Positions 1 through 8,600 of a stretch of DNA of 31,528 nt are shown piece by piece (the stretch's first letter is position 1; each line of letters starts with the position of its first letter). The position numbers and the translations under genes were made by a program. Below the pieces are notes generated by a model that was not told the DNA's origin, ran no database searches, and saw only the letters and a list, made by a program, of their open reading frames with translations. Where the stretch lies: NCBI GenBank assembly GCA_000310025.1, contig FN649741.1:6336176-6367703 (forward strand), read 5' to 3'. The stretch is from Ectocarpus siliculosus (lineage: Eukaryota; Sar; Phaeophyceae; Ectocarpales; Ectocarpaceae).

Positions 1-390
1 GGACGGAGCACGCCGGGTTCTCACCGGACCAGGCTCTCACATCACCAAGCGCGAAGCGCCGTGAGGTATTCGGCGAGTCGCATGAAGGGTGCGCTGCATC
101 CTGCTAAGGGTGTTTGGCATCTTATGCTTACTTCCTTGCGTACGAATGACAGCTGCGTATGACTTAATTTATTTTCTGGCGCTTTGACTTCCAGAGACAG
201 TTGTAAGCGCTTTGTATCTGCCTCGAGGGTGCTTGGCCAATTTAACACAACGTGCGATCATCCCCTTTGCGCGGAGTGAGGGTTCTCGATCCCGCACAAC
301 ATAATCTACTCGACCACCACTATGGTTACCGCAAAAAAAAAAAAACATAGGCAAAAAAGAAAAAGCGGTAACCTGGTTGCGGAGCTCACG
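1..390 (-). repeat. Dispersed repeat, copy 1 (inverted relative to copies 2 and 3)
   Basis: The reverse complement matches 9385-9774 along nearly its whole length, including the segment ending in AACCCGGCGTGCTCCGTCC and a short hairpin-capable block (GGTTACCGC, A-rich spacer, GCGGTAACC at 324-373). The window begins inside the repeat, so its other end is not visible. No transposase, reverse transcriptase or long conserved ORF is present. It is a non-autonomous dispersed repeat of unknown class. Confidence 0.85.
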
Positions 391-398
391 AAGTGAAT

Positions 399-530
399 CG
401 GCTTGTTTTACAATATCGCTGCCAAGCGACGAAAACCCAACCCCGATGGCAAACACCGGGGGGGCGGCTTGTTTTACAACGTCGTTGCCAAGCGACGAAA
501 ACCCAACCCCGATGGCAAGCACCGGGGGGG
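399..530 (+). repeat. 66-bp tandem duplication ending in G-runs
   Basis: Two adjacent units start at 399 and 465. They share CGGCTTGTTTTACAA, then a CCAAGCGACGAAAACCC-type core, and end in a G-run. The period of 66 is a multiple of three, so several reading frames stay open across both units. This explains the overlapping short ORFs here, and I do not call any of them a gene. Confidence 0.9.
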
Positions 531-534
531 GGGG

Positions 535-590
535 AGGGGGGGCTATGTGTCCAGAAACGTTTTTCACGTATACCCTTGCTTGAGCAAACA
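535..590 (+). repeat. G-run plus TATGTGTCCAGAAACG motif, copy 1
   Basis: A G-run is followed by TATGTGTCCAGAAACG and a tail with ACCCTTG. The same arrangement recurs in direct orientation at 2190-2240, with about 80% similarity over roughly 45 bp. The pair brackets the TACCGCC arrays and may mark the ends of a composite repeat block. Confidence 0.75.
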
Positions 591-640
591 TAAACTGCGT
601 GTTCTGTCGTGGCCGGAATTTTGGAAAATACCAGGGTATT

Positions 641-660
641 CGTCGGGAATTCTCCCGACG
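641..660. repeat. Short perfect hairpin
   Basis: An 8-bp stem, CGTCGGGA and TCCCGACG, flanks a 4-nt ATTC loop. It sits just left of the first TACCGCC array. Confidence 0.85.
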
Positions 661-689
661 TGTTTTACGCCCACGGTAGGCGGATCCGG

Positions 690-970
690 TAATTGGCGGT
701 ATACCGCCGAAATTCGCGTTACCGCCTACCGCCGAAGGCGGTACCGCCGAAAAAGCAGATACCGCCTACCGCCAAAAAACTACCGCCGTATTTCGAACCG
801 CCAAAAAACTACCGCCATTTTACGCGATAACGGATACCGCCAAAAAACTACCGCCGTCTTGTGTACCGCCAAAAAAACACCGCCATATTGGCTACCGCCA
901 AAGCTATACCGCCATATTGGCTACCGCCAAAATAGTACCGCCACATTGGACACCGCCACAAAGGTACCGG
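690..970 (+). repeat. Irregular TACCGCC array 1
   Basis: About nineteen copies of (T/A/C)ACCGCC occur in one orientation, separated by variable A-rich or TATTGG-type spacers of roughly 4-15 bp. This is not a fixed-period satellite: the heptamer is kept while the spacers vary. A related array lies at 1800-1990. Confidence 0.9.
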
Positions 971-978
971 CAAAAGGT

Positions 979-1060
979 CAGTGTTGGTTAGACTGTTCAA
1001 CAGGATGATCACCTGATGGGAAGAACTGGAGTTCAATTCTCGCCAATGTCTTTTTTTTTT
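979..1060 (+). ncRNA. tRNA-like Pol III promoter-type sequence (possible SINE head or degenerate tRNA)
   Basis: A D-arm-like stem, CAGT/ACTG with loop GTTGGTTAG (979-995), is followed by an anticodon-arm-like CAGG/CCTG stem with a 7-nt loop having T at the second position. A B-box-like GAGTTCAATTC follows at 1029-1039, and a T10 run at 1051-1060 could terminate Pol III. The acceptor stem does not pair and the T stem pairs only partly, so this is not a functional tRNA by eye. It could be tRNA-derived or chance. Confidence 0.35.
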
Positions 1061-1206
1061 CGATTCATCTGGAGTTCATTTTTTATTTTTTTGTTCCTCT
1101 TCGGTAGAACCTCGATGGTGTGCACTGTGCGCTGTCGCATGGACCACAGCAGCAGCAATGTAGATGCACACACGCACCCACCGCGCAGCGCGTGTGATGC
1201 AACAGA

Positions 1207-1525
1207 ATGATGAGCAATTTATCCGGGAGTGTTAGTGCTTCTTCTAATAGTGCGGAGGCTGCGAATGCTGGTGTTGCTGATTCGGGGACGCCTTCTTCTG
1301 GCAATTCGGTGGTTGCCATCAAACGATTCGGTGGTTGCTGAAGAAGAAGAGGAGGTGGTGTTGCAACCCCCACTACCCCAGCCTGAAGCCACGATTCCCT
1401 TTGCTGCTGTAGACACTTGTCTTAGCGTTTTTACGTTTTTACTGTCCTTGGTTGTTCTGATGGTTGGTCTGATATTTACAAAAAAAATGATCAACATGCC
1501 TACACCATCCGGTGATGATATGTGA
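1207..1525 (+). pseudogene. Small acidic single-pass membrane protein ORF broken by a 22-bp duplication
   Basis: Reading from the ATG at 1207 gives a Ser/Ala/Gly-rich start that runs into TGA at 1339. The 13-mer ATTCGGTGGTTGC occurs at 1304 and again at 1326, so a 22-bp tandem insertion shifts the frame. Past it, the +1 frame encodes a run of acidic residues, a Pro/Gln-rich stretch, a hydrophobic segment of about 22 residues suited to one membrane span, then KK and a short polar tail ending at TGA 1523-1525. Without the duplication the two halves would form one frame of about 98 codons. I recognise no family. It lies between the two TACCGCC arrays and may belong to that repeat block. Whether it was ever expressed is unknown. 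Confidence 0.4.
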
Positions 1526-1799
1526 TTTTGTGATTTTGTGTCTCAGCCTCTTATGCTTCTGTCGTCTTTCGTATTGCAGAAGGCTGGTCAATTTACGATA
1601 CTTCGAAGTGTACAATTTAAATGTAGTCGCTTTGTCTACATACATTGCGTGCTTTGCATTTCTGGGGTGACATGGTGGGGAAGAACACAAGAATATACTC
1701 CGGAGTTGTCAGAAAAGATATGCACCTAGTCTCGCCCGAAAACGACTACAAATAACGGAACACCGCTTCTGTAACATAACTTGTGCCGGACAGACAATT

Positions 1800-1990
1800 G
1801 CGAACCGCCGGCGGCGTTCCCGACATTATTCGCGTTACCGGCAACCGCCGAAGGCGATACCGCCGAATAAGCAGATACCGGCAACCGCCGAAGGCGGTAC
1901 CGCCGAAAAACCAGATACCGCCTCCCGCCAAAAAACTACCGCCGCCGTATTTCATACCGCCGAAACTGTTACCGCCCAAAAAAACGCTAC
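1800..1990 (+). repeat. Irregular TACCGCC array 2
   Basis: This is a second cluster of ACCGCC heptamers in the same orientation as the first. It shares longer blocks with array 1, such as AACCGCCGAAGG and GCAGATACCG, and adds a GGCAACCGCCGAAGGCG-type unit. The shared blocks show the two arrays derive from one another or from a common source. Confidence 0.88.
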
Positions 1991-2189
1991 GGAGGAATAC
2001 CCTGGAAAATACAGCATCGGGTTAAGCCTTACAATAAAATGATCTCAAGCGCAAATTATTTTTCCTTGGGCTGTGGGCCGTCTCTCCTTTCCTGGACCTG
2101 GACCATCTCGGATCTCGATCCCGATCGCCGTGCCAATCGATCGTGTCCAGCTTCATGGTAACTTTTCGAATTTCTTCCCCCTCCGGTGG

Positions 2190-2240
2190 GGCGGGGGGGG
2201 GGGGGACTATGTGTCCAGAAACGATTTGAACGTTACCCTT
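2190..2240 (+). repeat. G-run plus TATGTGTCCAGAAACG motif, copy 2
   Basis: Direct-orientation copy of the motif at 535-590. In copy 1 the motif precedes the TACCGCC array, while here it follows the array, so together they frame the block 535-2240. Confidence 0.75.
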
Positions 2241-2568
2241 GGTTGTATGCATATGGGGGAAGAGAAAGTGTCGAAGACACGGCAAGCTGCCGATGACCAT
2301 AACTCGAATTGCAAGCCTTCCAGAGCACTCTCGAAAGTGCGGATTGAATAATGAGGACCACCTGTTCCAGCCGATACCTAGCGCATGTGTTTGATGTGCG
2401 CTCGCCAACAGGTCCCTTCAAAACCTACACCACCTCCTGCTTCCTCTACCCCCCACTCGTCTTTCTGCATCTAATGGTTGTATTTGTTGCCTTTGAGGAC
2501 CTGCGGGCCGCACGCGCGCCAGACACGCGCACTGAACTGTTCCGTGTTCCCGGGAAATGCGATGTGTG

Positions 2569-3296
2569 TTAAGGCCGCACTGGGGATCGCAGTACTTCCT
2601 CTTCGAAAAAGCAGGAAACGCCTGGAAACGCCTGCATATCTCGGTTTTCCAAAGTCTAACTCCAGTACGAAACTACCATCGTAAATTAACCGTCCGCAGC
2701 GGTCGCTTGTGTACAATGTTAGTAGCTGAGGTTGTATCCCTTGCGATACACTACAGACTAGCGGTCCGCGATTTTCCAAACGATCCTTCTATCATCGAGT
2801 TCGGTGAGCTACAAGCTAGATTTTTGAAGCTGCTGTGCGGTCCAATTTTGAAACGCTTCAAGCACACGGTGAACACGAATCACCGCCTATGTGAGTGTAT
2901 GGGGCCGCGAACTTCAGCGCAGCTCTTCCCTCACATATCCAGCTGGTCGCCATTGTCCATTTGAATGTCCAGGGTCATGTATATGCATTTCCAGCCTTTA
3001 GGCAAAGGTGCTTGAAGCGTTTCAAAATTGGACCGCATAGCAGCTTCAATAATCTGGCTTGTAGCTCACCGAACTCGATGATGATAGAAGGATCGTTTGG
3101 AAAATCGCGGACCGCTAGTCTGTAGTGTATCGAAAGGGCTACAATCTCAGCTGCTAACATTGTCCACAAGCGACCGCTGCGGACGGTTAATTTACGATGG
3201 TAGTTTCGTACTGCAGTTAGACTTTGGAAAACCGAGATATGCAGGCGTTTCCTGGATTTTTCAGAGGAGGTACTGCGATCCCCAGTGCGCCCTTAA
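2569..3296. mobile_element. Foldback/MITE-like element with about 290-bp inverted arms and TTAA ends
   Basis: The left arm 2569-2865 and right arm 3008-3296 are inverted copies, roughly 93% alike by eye, around a 142-bp spacer (2866-3007). Both outer ends read TTAAGG(C/G)CGCACTGGGG, so the element is bounded by TTAA, the target duplicated by piggyBac-type transposases. Differences include an extra TGGAAACGCC-type copy in the left arm and one extra ATC codon in the right. No transposase is encoded. Membership in the piggyBac group rests on the TTAA alone and is only a suggestion. Confidence 0.85.
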
Positions 3297-5640
3297 GACC
3301 CAACGACACGGAACATGGAACAGGGAATTCCGAGTTCCATGTTCCCTGTTCCCTGTTTGGTCTAGACTGCATATACGCCCTCAGACATACACGCCCTCAG
3401 TATCTAAAAAAACGAGTTGGTGAACAACATGATTGCTATTTTGACTCCGTGAATGGAAAGCCGATCCAAAAAGGCCAAACAATGCAACTCTCTTGGGTTG
3501 CGTTGACTATCTATGCATCCCGATCGTCTTTGCCTAAGCGATGTGCGTGCGTTCTCTCCTTGCCATGGGTTTGACCAGATCAGTTAGCCCCACGCTTTGG
3601 AGAGGCAACAGCAGCATATTTTCCCACAAGTGCTCACCTGCTCACCCGTGGTCGAACGCAGTGAATGGTTGACGGTCGGAATACCCTTTCTAGGAACATT
3701 CCTTGGGAAGGTGCAGCTCGTGCACAGCAACCTAGCTTTTCACCCTTACGAACCTAGCGCTTGTACCGTACACAGCAACCTAGCCCTTACCACCTCTTAC
3801 GCCGCGGCTTAGGCGCACACGAAGAGCACCTGATCCATCGTTCATCGTTGGTGAAAAAAAAATAGGTTTACGACCTGTGTACTGAAAAATGACGCCGGGT
3901 ACTTGACGCTTGTATGCATCCTTTTGTATGTAGTTGAGCGAACATGTCGTGGTGGCGTCGATGTACCGGCAAGAGCGATATGCCCGACCTAAAGTAAAAT
4001 GCCGTGGTGGCTCTACGAACAATACGGATACACTCGCAACAGAGGTCACGACGACACACATTGTGCTGGCCACATCCCCTTGATCGGTTCCCTTCGCAGC
4101 AAACGGCGAAATCGATCGGTGTGTTACATATCTATTACCTATATCTATTGCATACGAGTAGTTTTTTCGGCTCTAAAATATCTTCCATCAATTGACCCCA
4201 AGCTTCGTACTGCAGCTCTCACCCAGCGACGCTGTCGAAAAGCAGGTGCTGGAGCTCCAACGTTTGGTCCTGCAGTAGGGCTGGTCGCGCGTCCGTGCCT
4301 GCAAGGTGGGTGGGTGGTGTGTTGTTGCCTTGTGACAATTCAACTTCAAAGGCAGAGTGTGCGGTGTGCGGCCCACCGGAGCGACAAAAGTCATGCCGAT
4401 CACACCCTTGTCAAAAACGCAATTGGATGTGAAGGAACTCCCAAATTCCCAGATATGGTTTCCTCTCTCAGCTCTCCCTGCTGCTGCTTGCTGCTGGCTG
4501 TTGGCTGTTGGGCAGTGGTGGTTCGATCCACGGCCAGAGGGGGTCCACGATGTCAAGGGTCTTCGTGTTGCTGTGTTTTCTTCTGCCAGCTGGAGTGCAT
4601 ACCTTCGTGGGCCATCACCATGTCGTGATCGGGAGAAGAACAGCGAGGTGCCGATCGATGCTCATGATTTCGCGTGACGGCAGTGTGTGTAGCATGATCT
4701 CCTCTCTGTTGATGGTGTTGACGGGTACAGCAGTACTGCTGTAGCTGCTGCACGCCAGCCCCTCTCCTTTCGAAAGGAGCTTGTTAGGCCTGTCTACCAT
4801 CCCAGCTTCTTTGTCCTGTGTCTTCCGGCCTGATTCCTGCGGTTACCGCTGTGTTCAACTCCATGGCCGCGCGAAGAAGGTTCCGTACCATGCTACAGCC
4901 ACCGCATTCCTTGCCGTGCTTCACGCGACCCAACCAGGAAACCACAGTCTAGGCTAGACTACGGCTGTCATAGAGCAAACAGGGTACTCTGTACAGTGCA
5001 GTGTAGTGCTTGTGTACCACACAAGTTTCCTTTACAATGTCGGTGATCTGCCGCTGTGGCGTGGCTGCATGTGAAGAAGGCACAACCAAACAACTCCAAG
5101 CAATCGCAGTGTATCGTACCATACTGGTAGGAATCGGTCAACGTAGTTCATGCACCAGCAACATGGTCTAAATACTACTGTGTACTCCGCCGATGGGTAT
5201 CTACATTCAATTTGTACCCCATCATACACCGACATTGTATCGGGCAAAGCGTACTTGTGACGATGCAGGATCCCAAGCGATATGTATTTCGCGTGTGTTT
5301 CCATGTTCCATGCTCCCGGCAGCACCCTCGTGCTTCTTCCTCGTTCCCTTTTCAAGAGCATCCTCGTGGTGTGCTCCGTTCTTCTACATGTACTCGGATT
5401 ATGCATGTCAGTTGTATGTACTTCCTCTCATCCCGTGTTTGTGCCAACAGTACTCAGGGTCAGTGCAGAGCAGACACCGCCCAGCGTACCTAAAATGAAA
5501 ACGTCTGAAACCTCCAAAACCGTCCCATGTGCCCCGGCGGCAGCAGCGGCAGCGACATCACGCAACAGGCACCATCAGCAGCATGGACTCAAGCGGCCAC
5601 GCCACCACCACCAGCAACTAGATGCTGCACGGAGCTGCGC
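3297..5640. other. Intergenic stretch without a recognisable gene
   Basis: Only short ORFs without recognisable domains were seen. There is an imperfect inverted GGAACATGGAACAGGG-type block near 3310-3355, a duplicated CAGCAACCTAGC near 3736 and 3774, and CAG/CTG-rich patches near 4480-4750. The right end presumably holds the promoter and 5' UTR of the methyltransferase gene, but I cannot place a TATA box or start site with confidence. Confidence 0.6.
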
Positions 5641-8600
5641 ATGGCCTCATCCAAGTCGAAACGGTCGAAGAAGGCAAGAACAGCACCAGCTGGACCGACT
5701 GCGGCTGCGACCGTTTCTCGGGACGAAGATCTCGCCGGCTTCCTGCACTGGGCGGGCGAGGAGATAGGAGTCAAGGCTCCCAAACTCAAGGGAAGTTTCG
5801 TCGATGGGTTGCGCGGTAAGTGCCGGCCGGTTTGTGTCGATGGGTTGCGTGGGGAGTGCACGGCCGATTTGCGCCCCCGGTATCTGCTTGATACCCCTTT
5901 TCCGGCGTCACAACACGCGCCCTTTTAATGGCGTGCCGGCCGGATTTTGTCGATGGAGTGCAGGTGGTGAGGGCAAAGGAGTGCCCGACTGTTTTGCGCC
6001 CAGTACCACTACCTGATCCCCGCCTTTCCGACATTGCATCGCTCGCCCTTTCGATGACCACACGCAATCGGCGAGCAACAGCCCGACGGGTTGTTCCGCC
6101 CTCTGTGCATGCGCACATGTTGTATTCTGGGAGTTATTGAAAGTGGTGGCAGTCTGCATGCTTCATTAGCCCCAGCCTATCCACGGGGCTGACGGCAGTC
6201 CACCGCCGGCGGCGGCCTCTACACAAACGGGAGTTTGAAAGGAACATCCGCGGATAGATCGTGGGAGACCTCGCATGCAGCTTTTTGCCAGTTGTTGAAA
6301 AGGTGGCTCGACACGTTTCAGCTTCTCCTTGTGTATTCGATACACTGCCGGTTTAGTCGGCTCCTTCCTTTTCCCCTTCTGGTGATCGCGCCCTGCGTAT
6401 GGTGTTCGTGGTGTAGCTAGCTGTCGCGCCCGAATGCGTCGTTTTGGTTCTGCGGCCGATACCCCACAGCAGGACCGCGTCTCAATCTCCGATGTCCCTC
6501 AATGCCCGAACCAAAGTTATTTTTCCCGTGCTGGCGGCGTCGCCTTCCCCGTGCTGCTGCTTCTGTGCCCGCAGGGCTGGTCGCGACCCAGAACATCGCG
6601 AAGAACGACGAGATGGTAGTTGTTCCCAGCGAGTCAGCGCTGGTCACCACGACTGACCAGCTCTGCCCGTTCCCCGAATGGGTCAGCAAGGACTTCTGGG
6701 CCAGTAGTCCATGGTGCGTGCCGCATTGCGAGGGGGGGATGGGGTTGGACCATGCTGGATATCCGTTTTGTTGTTGTTGCTGTTAGTGGTGGTGGTGATG
6801 TTTGATTGCTGTTGCTGTTGTGATGGCCGTTTTTGTCCCCTTGTTGCGTTTCGTTTGAATAATGATCCGATGGTACTAGCCGCGTGCCTCTATTGGGTTT
6901 GACTCGCGGCGAGCATTCGGCACCGCGCCTTTCATGGCGTCGCGAGATGCACGCTGCACGGAAAAAATGCCCGCCTTCCTCCATGTGACGAAACAACCCA
7001 AGGCGTTAGTCGAGCATCGCGGAACGGTTCACTCGAAAACGGTCCTGGACGTTTCGCAACTAGCACATACGATTTGTTTTCGCGTAGGCACTGTTGTTGT
7101 TGCAGCGTTTAGACGCGTGTACTGTTCTGTGGCAATTGAAAACCATTCCTTTACTCCGATATTTGTTTTTATTGTTTCGGAAACAGTAACATCTCCGTGT
7201 TTGACGAGTCAACTCCTCTCCTCGACGGCCCGGGTCCGTGTTCTTTTGCTTTTGCAACGTTGCGTTTTGCTTTACTGCACGCCGCAGGCAAGTCAGGCTG
7301 GCCCTCCTGTTGCTGCGCGAGAAACAGAAGGGGGCGGCATCCGAGCTAGAACCTTGGTGAGAAGAGTGATAACAAATATTGCGACAAGCAGTGAGGACTC
7401 TCAACGCAACTCCCCGCTCGGCCTACCCCGTTTGAAAACCCGCCGCCGTTCTAGAAGCGAGAATTGTACCGGTGCATCGCACCGGGGTGTACCATGCCCG
7501 CGTCAGACACCACTCTCGGACATGCACAAAGGCAGCCGTTCACAAGTGACTTTGCTTCTTGTCGTTATTTTTCTATTTTTTGTTGTTAGGATTTCCCGCC
7601 TCCCCGAGTCCTTCGGAACTCCGGTATCGTGGTCGGCCGCCGAGCTGTCGGAGCTGCAGTACCCTCACCTCGAGGCGGTGGCGAGGGAGCAGCGGGAGGA
7701 GTGGAAAGGTTACTACTCGTCTCTGATGGCGTCGAGCCCGGGTTGCGGGGTGGCGGAGGAGGAGCTGTCGTGGGCGATCGGGGTGGCGTACAGCAGGGCC
7801 TTCAGGCGAGTCTCTCCAGACGATGCATGGCTTGAGGCTGTGTCCTCCACGTTTTTTTTTCAATACATGCGGTAGTATCTCCTTGGCACAACAACCTGGC
7901 CTATTGGCAAAAATTCAGGGACCTTCCCCCAATAGCGCGGCTCTGGTAAGTTTTGTCTGTCACTTTGCAGGTACCTGTTTATCGCCGGTTTGTGCCCCGA
8001 AAATACACGGGCACTATGCCGGAACGGCAATTTTCAAGGTATTGAGAATTGCGTGAAAATTCAAGTGTGTGCCCGCCGACAACACCGACACAATACCGGG
8101 CACCGGCGCGATTCAACCGGCACTAATCAGGGCCTCTACAAATACCGTACCGCGATATACCGGGACCACTATTGCTGCATGCGCCCGTGTTTTTGGGCCC
8201 TCTCGGTTTCGGTAGTGTTTCTATGGGGAACAGCATGTGCCGTGGTCGGTTCATGCGCCGTCACTTGGCGACGAGAAAAGCAAAGTTGAAAACGTCGAGC
8301 CCGCGCGCGGAGGCTCGATGCCCCGAATACTGTTAGGCTTCCAGGTGCGCAGGATGTGCGTGAGACAGATCGAGACTCGTTGTCGATGTAGGGGAAGGGG
8401 ACACCTTAGCTCCACCCCCGACTTTCACTCTCTTGCTTTTTTTTCACTGGTGTTTTTTTTTAATTCCCCCGTGCTACGGATAACGACAATTTCCCATCAC
8501 TTCACGAGAATCAGATCACATATGAATGTCTCACCAACGCTTGTCCTTTCCTTTCTATCCCCAATGTTCCTATCGCCTCTGGTCGTGCCTGTTGCAACAA

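Noticed and set aside
169-591. Minus-strand frame with repeated AIGVGFSSLG
   Set aside because: It is a translation of the 66-bp tandem repeat and the dispersed repeat; the plus strand is equally open.
3999-4628. Plus-strand frame of 209 codons
   Set aside because: No domain, no codon pattern resembling the neighbouring exons, and Cys/Arg-rich composition typical of chance frames in this DNA.
6934-7589. Long open frame running into exon 3 of the methyltransferase gene
   Set aside because: The first 200 or so residues lack any family feature, and the exon begins after a clear pyrimidine tract and TTAG at 7589, joining in phase to exon 2.
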